Assembly: GCA_937880845.1 (NCBI GenBank)
Contig: CALFLL010000020.1
Coordinates: forward strand, 1-64,000
Length of the DNA: 64,000 bases
Source of the DNA: an uncultured Drancourtella sp.
GTDB taxonomy: Bacteria; Bacillota; Clostridia; Lachnospirales; Lachnospiraceae
Direction: 5' to 3'
Below the pieces are notes generated by a model. That model did not search any database. It was given only the letters and a program-made list of their open reading frames with translations, and had not been told where the DNA came from. Position numbers and translations under genes: made by a program. Each line of letters begins with the position of its first letter. Position 1 is the stretch's first letter. Shown here piece after piece: positions 45,101-52,381 of the stretch.

Positions 45101-45111
45101 TTACTTCTTAA
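42106..45111 (+). CDS. Fused oxamate carbamoyltransferase subunits AllF-AllG (FdrA-YlbE)
   Basis: 1001 residues from the ATG at 42106 (GGAG upstream). Residues 1 to about 580 match FdrA, an acyl-CoA-synthetase/succinyl-CoA-ligase-like protein (GPDCGTGIIQGVPIAF, GIIGASGTGIQELT, GGRDLSTEVGG, and the terminal VINLGLRSFAEV...WNPPAGGN). From about 586 the sequence is DUF1116/YlbE (ELNEGKVILHAGPPIQYKDM, FIPCHHVKAVGPMGGITS, AMGDEFHQRNIAA). E. coli encodes these as two proteins of 555 and 419 residues. Together with DUF2877 (AllH) they transfer the carbamoyl group of oxalurate to phosphate, yielding oxamate and carbamoyl phosphate. Confidence 0.9.
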   Translation: MLRTVVKKGSYHDSVVLMLLTNQISTIEGVKKVSIMMATPANKDIFKQSGLDTEELMEATANDMVVVADIDDDSLLDTIMEEVEEFFKKQSASNGEKKGTESVKSWDKALEKLPDANLAVISIPGAYAALEADRALDEGMNVFMFSDNVTIEDEKKLKEKAHKKGLAVMGPDCGTGIIQGVPIAFTNSVTPGSIGIIGASGTGIQELTTIIDRLGEGVKNAIGTGGRDLSTEVGGITMMDMIDAMEDDDTIKVMIVISKPPAQEVREKISARLSVCKKPVISLFLGEKPEYHEENFYHTYTLDEAARLAVSLVRGEKVNEGEVKTDRSEFYPAEAKKTIKAYYSGGTLAGEAAMLIKDALALKIPPQKAEGFMLKTDGHIVVDLGDDVYTQGKPHPMIDPAKRIECMQEAVDDESTGVILFDIMLGYGSHADMAGALLPTIKELQEKAQAQGRKVFFVSTVCGTRRDYQGYDEAVNKLKEAGVIVCETNKLAVRTAIQAIGLDFEETEKEIRPKQPSDAAAHKASEKLLQMLSEKPKVINLGLRSFAEVAEQFGCEVVQYDWNPPAGGNMEMIKMLNFLRNYEGFDIDEANRKVIGKIVASQPVIKDNVRAKDVIPELNEGKVILHAGPPIQYKDMPDPVQGSCVGAVLFEEWADNEADARKLLESGEVKFIPCHHVKAVGPMGGITSPNMAVFVVENTTDGNEAYCTMNEGIGKVLRFGAYSEEVVERLRWMRDILGPTLGKAIRELGGINVNPLIAKAIAMGDEFHQRNIAASLAFLKEVAPVITKMDMDDKDRYNVIKFLSDTDQFFLNIMMATAKAVMDGARTLTEGTIVTAMCRNGVEFGIRIAGMGDEWFTGPVNTPQGLYFTGYDGEDACPDMGDSAITETFGVGGMAMIAAPAVTRFVGAGGYEDALRTSTEMTEITIDRNPNFIIPNWNFQGICLGIDARLVVEKGITPVINTGIAHKIAGYGQIGAGTVHPPIECFEKAVAAYAKKLGFTS

Positions 45112-45137
45112 AGCAAAGGCTGGAAAGGAGAAGGTCA

Positions 45138-46073
45138 ATGGAAAATAAAAAAATTGTAATTGCCTTGGGCGGAAATGCCCTTGGCAACGACGTAGAAGAA
45201 CAAAAAGAAGCTGTGGCAAAGACAGCAAAAGTAATCGTAGATCTTGCTCAGCAGGGATACCGGCTGATTGTGACACACGGAAACGGACCACAGGTGGGGA
45301 TGATCCAGAATGCGATGGACAATTTTGACAAAGACCTCGCTGCGTCTAAAAAAGTTCCGCTTCCAACCAGTGTGGCAATGAGTCAGGGATATATTGGTAT
45401 TGATCTGCAAAATGCAATCAAATATGAACTTTACAAACGCAATATAGACGGAAAAGTTTCTACAATTCTTTCACAGGTAGAAGTAGACGAAAACGATGAG
45501 GCTTTTAAACATCCGACAAAGCCAATCGGAGCATTTCTTACAAAAGAAGAGGCTGAGGAAAGAGAAGCAAACGGAGTAACATGTATGGAGGATGCAGGAA
45601 GAGGTTATCGTGTAGCTGTTGCATCTCCGATGCCAAAGAAAATCCGTGAACTGGAAACCATACGCACTTTGATGAACGCAGGACATATCGTGATCACATG
45701 CGGAGGAGGCGGAATACCTGTTATCAATAAAGGCGGAAAGCTTGTTGGAGTAAACGCCGTTATTGATAAAGATAACGTAAGTAGCCTTCTGGCAACCCAG
45801 ATTGGTGCGGATTATCTTGTTATTCTTACAGCAGTAGAAAAAGTGGCCATCAATTTCGGAAAAGAAAATCAGGAATGGCTTTCCGATCTGACGGTTAAAC
45901 AGGCAGAAACATACATTGCAGAAGAACAGTTTGCAAAAGGTTCCATGCTTCCTAAGATTGAAGCGGCCATTCGTTTTGCACAGTCAGGAGAAGGCAGAAA
46001 AACTCTGATCACACTGCTTGATAAGGCGGCAGACGGAATTGCAGGAAAAACAGGAACGGTGATTCATAAATAG
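45138..46073 (+). CDS. arcC: Carbamate kinase
   Basis: 311 residues. It makes ATP from carbamoyl phosphate and ADP, releasing CO2 and ammonia; the E. coli pathway homolog is AllK (YbcF). IALGGNALG, THGNGPQVGMIQNAMD, VVASPMPKKI-like VAVASPMP, ITCGGGGIPVI and GSMLPKIEAAIRF are the conserved motifs. It directly follows the transferase that produces its substrate. Confidence 0.95.
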   Translation: MENKKIVIALGGNALGNDVEEQKEAVAKTAKVIVDLAQQGYRLIVTHGNGPQVGMIQNAMDNFDKDLAASKKVPLPTSVAMSQGYIGIDLQNAIKYELYKRNIDGKVSTILSQVEVDENDEAFKHPTKPIGAFLTKEEAEEREANGVTCMEDAGRGYRVAVASPMPKKIRELETIRTLMNAGHIVITCGGGGIPVINKGGKLVGVNAVIDKDNVSSLLATQIGADYLVILTAVEKVAINFGKENQEWLSDLTVKQAETYIAEEQFAKGSMLPKIEAAIRFAQSGEGRKTLITLLDKAADGIAGKTGTVIHK

Positions 46074-46141
46074 CAAGAAGGAAACACAGAAGATGTGACA
46101 CGGAAGAACGGTATTGAGAATACTTTTTGGGAGATGAAAAG

Positions 46142-47752
46142 ATGAATATACCGGTTAATGTGTTTATGTGGGGATTGGCAGTCCTGCCAATCATCGTATT
46201 ATTGGTGCTGATGATCAAATGCCAGTGGGGAGCAACTGAGGCCGCACCCGTAGGTCTTATCCTTACCACTATCGTTGGTATGGTATTTTATAAAGCTGAT
46301 CTGAAACTGATCGTTTCAGAAGGTGCAAAAGGAATCTGGAGTGCACTGATCATATTGCTGATCGTATGGACGGCGATTTTGCTATATCAAGTAGGAGAAG
46401 AAGCCCGTGCGTTTCTTGTTATAAGAAACGGGATGAGAAAACTTCTTCCGAATGAATTATTACTTATATTGGCAATGGGATGGATATTTGAAAGTTTTCT
46501 TCAGGGAATTACCGGATTTGGTGTCCCTGTGGCAGTGGGAGCTCCGCTTTTAATGGGTATCGGAGTACACCCGCTATGGGCAGTTATCATCCCGTTGATC
46601 GGACAATCATGGGGAAATACATTTGGAACACTTGGGGCTGCATGGGACTCCCTTGTTATGATCGTGAACTTTGGTGTCGGAAGCACGGAGTATTTAAAAA
46701 CAGCACTGTGGACGGCCACATTTCTGTGGTTCTGGAATGTTATCATCGGAGTATTTATATGCTGGTTTTATGGAAAATATAAAGCAGTAAAAAAAGGATT
46801 TTTGGCTGTGGTTATCCTCTCTTTCGTACAAGGAGGAGGAGAACTGTTGCTTACGCAGGTTAATACAACGATTTCCTGTTTTGTTCCGGCATGTATTTCT
46901 CTCATCATTATTCTTTTGCTTGGAAAAACGAAGCGGTATAAAGAGGAATGGAAGATTCAGGATAGTGACATTATGAACCGAGCTTTTGAGAAAAAGGAAA
47001 CAGAAGAACTGCCGAGAGGCATGACACTTGCCCAGGCTTTTGTACCGTATTTCCTTTTATCAATCATTGCATTGGCTGCTCTTGTAATAAAACCGATAAA
47101 TGAATTTCTTGGGCAATTTCAGATTGGCTTTGCTTTTCCCGAAACATCGACAGGATATGGATATGTAAATACCGCAACGGAATGTTTTTCACCGTTTACT
47201 CCATTTACACATGCCAGTTTGTTCCTTTTGGTTTCTTCCGTTATCGGCCTTGTTTATTATAAAAAAAGAGGATGGATTCAATCAGGTGGTGCGAAACGTG
47301 TTTTTGTTAAATCTGTTTCCATGGCAATGCCTTCAGGAATTGCCGTGATCGGACTTGTGATCATGTCGAAGATTATGAGTGGAACGGGACAGACGGTGGT
47401 TCTTGCAAACGGTATCGAAAAAGTCCTCGGAAAATTATATGTTGTTCTTGCTCCGTTTATCGGACTTCTGGGAACATTTATGACGGGAAGTAACATGAGC
47501 TCTAACATTTTGTTCGGCAGTTTTCAGATGACAACGGCAAATCTTCTCCATGTTGATGCAGCTATGATTTTAGGCGCACAATCTGCGGGAGGAGCAATCG
47601 GAAGTGCGGTAAGTCCAAGCAACATCATTCTTGGTACGACAACGGCGGATATTCTCGGAAACGAAGGAAAGGCCTTAAAGAAAATTCTGACGGTGACGGC
47701 ACCGGTTACGATCATTATCGGAATCGTGATGTTTATACTGACGATGTTGTAA
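46142..47752 (+). CDS. LctP (L-lactate permease) family transporter in the allantoate operon
   Basis: 536 residues from the ATG at 46142 (GGGAG 8 bases upstream). About 12-14 helices; QGITGFGVPVAVGAPLL, IGQSWGNTFGTLGAAWDS and TGSNMSSNILFGSFQM are LctP/GlcA signatures. The family transports lactate and glycolate. In this setting it probably moves oxamate, a lactate/pyruvate analogue made by the pathway, or takes up a precursor such as allantoate. Confidence 0.88.
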   Translation: MNIPVNVFMWGLAVLPIIVLLVLMIKCQWGATEAAPVGLILTTIVGMVFYKADLKLIVSEGAKGIWSALIILLIVWTAILLYQVGEEARAFLVIRNGMRKLLPNELLLILAMGWIFESFLQGITGFGVPVAVGAPLLMGIGVHPLWAVIIPLIGQSWGNTFGTLGAAWDSLVMIVNFGVGSTEYLKTALWTATFLWFWNVIIGVFICWFYGKYKAVKKGFLAVVILSFVQGGGELLLTQVNTTISCFVPACISLIIILLLGKTKRYKEEWKIQDSDIMNRAFEKKETEELPRGMTLAQAFVPYFLLSIIALAALVIKPINEFLGQFQIGFAFPETSTGYGYVNTATECFSPFTPFTHASLFLLVSSVIGLVYYKKRGWIQSGGAKRVFVKSVSMAMPSGIAVIGLVIMSKIMSGTGQTVVLANGIEKVLGKLYVVLAPFIGLLGTFMTGSNMSSNILFGSFQMTTANLLHVDAAMILGAQSAGGAIGSAVSPSNIILGTTTADILGNEGKALKKILTVTAPVTIIIGIVMFILTML

Positions 47753-47774
47753 AAGGAAAGGATGAGAGAATACC

Positions 47775-47978
47775 ATGGAAAAGAAAAAAATCTTTCAAAC
47801 GGATGCAGGAAGGCTGATCATTGCATTTCTTGCCATTATGATGGCATTTGCAGTGATCATGATTGGACTATATACAGAAAATGAACTATGCTATCTGATC
47901 GGATTTTTGGTGATTGCGGCGGCAATGCTGTATTATCCGATTAAGGTACACATCTATGAACGACTCAGGAAAAATTGA
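47775..47978 (+). CDS. Small two-helix membrane protein
   Basis: 67 residues. It has a basic N terminus, two hydrophobic segments (LIIAFLAIMMAFAVIMIGLY and LCYLIGFLVIAAAMLYYPI) and a basic C terminus (YERLRKN). GAAAGGATGAGAG is upstream. Its position between the LctP gene and allC suggests a small transporter subunit or assembly factor, but no family is recognised. Confidence 0.75.
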   Translation: MEKKKIFQTDAGRLIIAFLAIMMAFAVIMIGLYTENELCYLIGFLVIAAAMLYYPIKVHIYERLRKN

Positions 47979-48004
47979 TTAAATAAAAAGTGAGGAAAAG
48001 AAAT

Positions 48005-49252
48005 ATGGGGATTGAAGAAATAACAGGAAGAGTTGCAAGAGATTTGGAACACTTAAAACAATTTACGGCAACTCCGGGAGAGGGCTGTACAAGACTTCCG
48101 TTTACTAAGGAAGCACGTGAAGCAGTGAATTTCCTCAAAGAACTTATGGAAGAGGCAGGTCTTGAAGTGCATGAAGATGCAGCAGGCAATGTATTTGGAA
48201 TTTTAAAAGGACAAAATCCGGAACTTCCTTGTGTTATGATGGGTTCTCATTATGATTCGGTAGTAAACGGAGGAGACTTTGATGGGATTGCAGGCGTTGT
48301 CTGTGCGATTGAAGTTGCACGCCAGTTAAAAGAAAAAGGAATGGTACCAAAACGTAATTTTGTTGCAGTAGGATTCTGTGATGAAGAGGGAATGCGTTTC
48401 GGAACAGGATATTTTGGTTCGGGTGCCATGCTTGGAAACAGAAATCCTGAATATTGCAGAACATTTAAAGATAAAGACGGAATTTCCGTTTATGAAGCCA
48501 TGAAAGAATATGGACTGGATCCGGAAAAAGTAGAAGAAGCAAAATGGCCGGAAGGGTCTATCGGATATTTTCTGGAAGCTCATATCGAACAGGGCCCGGT
48601 TCTTGATGCGGAAGAACTTGAAATCGGCTTGGTAGACTGTATTGTCGGAATCCAGAGATATATGGTGACGGTAAACGGAAGAGCCGATCATGCCGGAACC
48701 ACGCCAATGGATATGAGGATGGATGCCGTAGATGCAGCAACAAAAGTAATTTCCAAAATTGCCGATTGGGCAAGAGAAAAAGCAGACGGAACTGTTTCGA
48801 CAGTAGGATATGTTAATACGGTTCCGGGAGGAATGAATATCGTGGCTGAAAAATGTGAATTTACAGTGGATATCCGTTCTAAAAATAATGATAATATCAA
48901 TGATATTGCAAATAGGATCCGTGCAGCTTTGGATAGAGAAGTAAAAGCCATGGGTGGAACTTACGAAATCCAGAATAAGCTTACCATTACCCCTGTTGAT
49001 CTTTCCATGGATATGCTGAAAGTAATGGAAGAAAGCTGTAAGGAACACGGATACAGCTACAAATACCTTCCAAGCGGAGCAGGACATGATGCACTGGAAA
49101 TCGGTCAGGTAATACCGACGGTTATGTTGTTTGTTCCAAGCAAAGAAGGAAGAAGCCATTGCCCGGTAGAATTTACAAAATACAGTGATTTTGCCAAAGC
49201 ATCTACGATTATGGCAGAACTTGCCGAAAAACTCCTTACAAAAAGTGAATAA
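48005..49252 (+). CDS. allC: Allantoate amidohydrolase (M20 family)
   Basis: 415 residues from the ATG at 48005 (GAGGAAA upstream). It hydrolyses allantoate to ureidoglycine, CO2 and ammonia, with Mn2+ or Zn2+. GSHYDSVVNGGDFDGIAG, FCDEEGMRFGTGYFGS, EAHIEQGPVLDA and SGAGHDALEIG carry the metal and active-site residues; GRADHAGTTPMDMR marks the dimer domain. N-carbamoyl-amino-acid hydrolases are close relatives, but the neighbours make allantoate the likely substrate. It supplies the substrate of AllE. Confidence 0.9.
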   Translation: MGIEEITGRVARDLEHLKQFTATPGEGCTRLPFTKEAREAVNFLKELMEEAGLEVHEDAAGNVFGILKGQNPELPCVMMGSHYDSVVNGGDFDGIAGVVCAIEVARQLKEKGMVPKRNFVAVGFCDEEGMRFGTGYFGSGAMLGNRNPEYCRTFKDKDGISVYEAMKEYGLDPEKVEEAKWPEGSIGYFLEAHIEQGPVLDAEELEIGLVDCIVGIQRYMVTVNGRADHAGTTPMDMRMDAVDAATKVISKIADWAREKADGTVSTVGYVNTVPGGMNIVAEKCEFTVDIRSKNNDNINDIANRIRAALDREVKAMGGTYEIQNKLTITPVDLSMDMLKVMEESCKEHGYSYKYLPSGAGHDALEIGQVIPTVMLFVPSKEGRSHCPVEFTKYSDFAKASTIMAELAEKLLTKSE

Positions 49253-49265
49253 AGAAATCTAATCA

Positions 49266-49300
49266 AAACTACGCCGGTGGAAAATCCTATGGCGTAGTTT
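49266..49300 (+). terminator. Hairpin after allC
   Basis: AAACTACGCC (49266-49275) pairs with GGCGTAGTTT (49291-49300). T residues are broken, so termination may be partial. Confidence 0.6.
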
Positions 49301-49373
49301 CCTTGTCTTGTGTTATACTATACTGTAAATACACTTATTATGATGATCAGAAAAGATGATGAAGGTACAGATT

Positions 49374-51041
49374 ATGGGATTTACGGTAGAAAATCTTCTG
49401 GGAGCAGAAGAAGGGAAAAAAATGACATTAATATGCGGAGAGGACGGGCTACAAAATGAAATAAAAGGTGTTACGATCATTGAGGCTCCGGATATCGTAA
49501 AGTTTATCAATGGCGGCGAGTTGCTGTTAACGGGACTATATGCCTTTAAATCCTGCAGCATTGATGAATTTAAAAATTATATTTCGGAATTTCGGAAAAA
49601 AAATATCAGTGGTCTGCTGTTTAAAAAAGGAAGGCGGGTTGAACAGGCAGATGTCAAGATCGAACTCCTTACAGATTATGCACAAAAGCATCATATCCCA
49701 CTGATAGAAGTTCCGTTTGAATATTCTTTTCAAAAGATCATGTCTTTTGTCATGGAGAATTTGTTTAATGAAGAAGTGACAAGGCTAAAGTATTATAAAG
49801 TTACACATGATAATTTTACTGCATTGTCATTTTCAAATAACAGAAAGAAAAATCCGGTGCAGGATATCCTGGATATGTTGGAAAAACTGGTACGAAATCC
49901 GGTTTCCCTATATAATCAAAATATGACCTGTTATGCCGCAACGACATGTGAAACAGAACATTTTAAGATTTTGGAGAATGTTCAGCAGTATGATCCGGGC
50001 ATTATTACAAATTATCAGTATCTGATGCAGGAAGGGGAACATAACCAGTATATTGTGAAGCTTCAATTAAATTCCGGCGGGCTTAAAATGTATCTTGTAG
50101 TTACCGAAAAAAATTCAAATTTTACGGCAATAGACTGTATTGCCATTGAAAATGCGATCGTTGCACTTCAGTATGAATTTTCAAGAGAGTTTGCGGTGGA
50201 AGAACTGGAAAAGAAGTTCCAAAACGATGTCCTGAATAACATTTTAAACGGAAAGATTACTTCCGACACGGAACTGGAAAAAAATGCCAGACTTCTTGAT
50301 ATAGATAAAGACGGGTATTATAGGGTCATTGTTTTCGGGGTTGTAAATGAAGGAAAATCAAAGCCTAATATTAATGAAAAACTTCTTCATATTAATTACC
50401 TAGAAGAGGCAGTGAGGCAGCAGCTTCCCAAGCTTCGCATTCACCGGGATATTGACAAGATCGTTGCGATACAGGATGTAGATCCGGAACTTACGCAGTC
50501 GGAATATCGGAAAGAATTAAAGAAGATGCGGGATAAAGTACAAAATGAAGTGAATTTCCGGAACAAATATCTGAAGGTGAAAGCCGGAGTAGGGAAGATT
50601 GCAGAAGGGCTCAGGCGATTGCCGGAGTCCTATAAAGAAGCAGACGATGCATTTTCTTTTATTGACATTGCGGGAGATATTGTAGATGACCGGGAGTCTT
50701 GCATTATGATGTTTTCCGATTTTGGAATATTTAAGCTGTTGTGCCAACTGAATGATCCGGAACTTCTTCTTGAATATATACCGGAGTCTTTGCAGAAGTT
50801 GTATAATTACAAAAAACCGCAGCAGGAAGACCTTGTGGAAACATTAAAAGTATATTTAAAATATAATCAGAATCTGTCAAAAACAGCACAGGATTTATAT
50901 GTTCATTATAAGACAGCGGCATATCGTATTGAAAAAATTTCCAAGATTACAGGTATGGATTTTGATAATGCAAATGAAATGCTAGCGGTCAGAATCGGAC
51001 TTATAGTACAAAAAATAATAGAAAATTATAATAAAAAATAA
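49374..51041 (+). CDS. PucR family transcriptional regulator
   Basis: 555 residues from the ATG at 49374; ATGs at 49356 and 49359 are alternatives. The N-terminal PucR domain (EAPDIVKFINGGELLLTGLYAF) is followed by a GGDEF-like middle region (VAIQDVDPEL) and the C-terminal helix-turn-helix (LVETLKVYLKYNQNLSKTAQ then LYVHYKTAAYRIEKISKITG). PucR activates purine/allantoin catabolism in Bacillus. Its place at the end of the allantoate genes strongly suggests it senses a pathway intermediate and controls allE and allD promoters. Confidence 0.92.
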   Translation: MGFTVENLLGAEEGKKMTLICGEDGLQNEIKGVTIIEAPDIVKFINGGELLLTGLYAFKSCSIDEFKNYISEFRKKNISGLLFKKGRRVEQADVKIELLTDYAQKHHIPLIEVPFEYSFQKIMSFVMENLFNEEVTRLKYYKVTHDNFTALSFSNNRKKNPVQDILDMLEKLVRNPVSLYNQNMTCYAATTCETEHFKILENVQQYDPGIITNYQYLMQEGEHNQYIVKLQLNSGGLKMYLVVTEKNSNFTAIDCIAIENAIVALQYEFSREFAVEELEKKFQNDVLNNILNGKITSDTELEKNARLLDIDKDGYYRVIVFGVVNEGKSKPNINEKLLHINYLEEAVRQQLPKLRIHRDIDKIVAIQDVDPELTQSEYRKELKKMRDKVQNEVNFRNKYLKVKAGVGKIAEGLRRLPESYKEADDAFSFIDIAGDIVDDRESCIMMFSDFGIFKLLCQLNDPELLLEYIPESLQKLYNYKKPQQEDLVETLKVYLKYNQNLSKTAQDLYVHYKTAAYRIEKISKITGMDFDNANEMLAVRIGLIVQKIIENYNKK

Positions 51042-51142
51042 AACCGTTGTGTTTAATGAAAGAATATGGTATTAAGGCAGATTTAAGAGAGGTTCTGGAA
51101 AGTTATATCAAATTGTAGTAAAATAAATACGAGGTGAGAAAA

Positions 51143-51667
51143 ATGGAACTATTAGAACTTATGAGAACAAGACGCAGCATCAGAAAATATACAGATGAAG
51201 CTGTAGCTGAAGAAGATGTAAAAAAAATCGTAGAGGCCGGAATGTTATCTGCATCCGGAAAGGCAATCCGTCCATGGGAATTCATCGTTGTGACAGATAA
51301 AGAAATGCTTCTGAAAATGGCAGACTGCCGTGCGGGTTCCGTAAATATGCTTAAAGAAGCACCATGTGCGATTGTCGTAGTGGGAAACGAAGAAGCATCC
51401 GATGTATGGATTGAAGATTGCTCTGCGGTTATGAGCAATATGCACCTGATGGCACATGCTTTGGGACTCGGAAGCTGTTGGGTACAGGGAAGACTTCGCA
51501 AAGCAGATGACGGAAGAGATACAGAAGTATTTGTAAGAGATCTTCTTGGCTACCCGGAAAACTATAAACTTCAGGCAATCCTTACAGTAGGTGTACCAAA
51601 TGAAGAAAAAGCTCCGTATGAACTGGACAAACTTCCGATGGAAAAAATACATTACGGAAAATTTTAA
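51143..51667 (+). CDS. Nitroreductase family FMN protein
   Basis: 174 residues from the ATG at 51143 (GAGGTGAG upstream). MRTRRSIRKYTDEAV (FMN phosphate contacts), GMLSASGKAIRPWEFIVV and HALGLGSCWVQGRLR are the family motifs. The protein is short, probably a dimer, and reduces nitro or quinone-like compounds or acts in flavin chemistry. It is the first gene after the PucR gene, with a terminator behind. Confidence 0.9.
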   Translation: MELLELMRTRRSIRKYTDEAVAEEDVKKIVEAGMLSASGKAIRPWEFIVVTDKEMLLKMADCRAGSVNMLKEAPCAIVVVGNEEASDVWIEDCSAVMSNMHLMAHALGLGSCWVQGRLRKADDGRDTEVFVRDLLGYPENYKLQAILTVGVPNEEKAPYELDKLPMEKIHYGKF

Positions 51668-51685
51668 GGGAAATTTTGCAGAATA

Positions 51686-51735
51686 AAAAAATATCCTGCT
51701 TTGAAAACGAAAGATTTCAAAGCAGGATATTTTTG
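51686..51735 (+). terminator. Rho-independent terminator after the nitroreductase gene
   Basis: AAAAATATCCTGCTTTGAAA (51686-51705) pairs with TTTCAAAGCAGGATATTTTT around a short loop. Confidence 0.9.
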
Positions 51736-51785
51736 ATGATAGGGTTTTACATTATTATAGAGAAAAAGAAAGGAGGAAAAATTAA

Positions 51786-52334
51786 ATGGCAACGGGAATT
51801 ATGATTATGGGTCCTGCGGGTTCGGGAAAAAGTACTATTGGTAAAATGACAGCTGAAAAATTAGGATATGCATTTGTGGATATTGATGATTATATATGGC
51901 AAAAAGACACGGATATTCCTTTCACGAAAATGTATTGTAAAAAAGAGAAAATCAGTCGTTTGACGGAGGCAATATCAAACTGTGAGCATTTTGTAATGGC
52001 AGGGTCTATGGACTCTTTTCATGAATATTTTGATCCGTTTTTTGAACTTGTTGTCTTCTTATATACAGATACACAGTTACGCATAGAACGAGTTCATAAT
52101 CGAGAATTACAATTATTTGGAAAGCGTATTTTAAAAGGTGGAGATATGTATGAGCACCATAAAAATTTTTTAAAGGATATTTCAGGATATGATTCCGGAA
52201 CGGGCGGATGTACCTTACAGGGGCATGAAGCGTGGTTAAGATCTCTTACGTGTAAGGTGATACGATTAAATGGGGCTGATGAATTAAATAAAAATTTGGC
52301 TGTTATTACGGAAAATATAAGTAAAGATTGCTAA
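51786..52334 (+). CDS. P-loop kinase-like protein (AAA/shikimate-kinase-like)
   Basis: 182 residues. Walker A GPAGSGKSTIGKM; DIDDYIWQK follows in the place of a substrate-binding Asp pair, and VVFLYTDTQLRIERVHNR is a LID-like segment with arginines. Similar to small bacterial nucleotide or sugar kinases, though none is exact. AAGGAGG precedes the ATG. It has its own small promoter region, and the DUF975 gene begins 47 bases after its stop. Confidence 0.78.
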   Translation: MATGIMIMGPAGSGKSTIGKMTAEKLGYAFVDIDDYIWQKDTDIPFTKMYCKKEKISRLTEAISNCEHFVMAGSMDSFHEYFDPFFELVVFLYTDTQLRIERVHNRELQLFGKRILKGGDMYEHHKNFLKDISGYDSGTGGCTLQGHEAWLRSLTCKVIRLNGADELNKNLAVITENISKDC

Positions 52335-52381
52335 ATATGCTATACTCTTGTATATAAAATACAAAAGAAGGAGAAGAGTAT

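Noticed and set aside
44512..45291. 259-codon minus-strand frame opposite the AllF-AllG gene
   Set aside because: A shadow of the YlbE part; cysteine- and histidine-rich low-quality sequence with no ribosome site.
46142..47752. Annotation simply as a lactate permease
   Set aside because: The family is right, but the surrounding allantoate genes make lactate unlikely as the main substrate.
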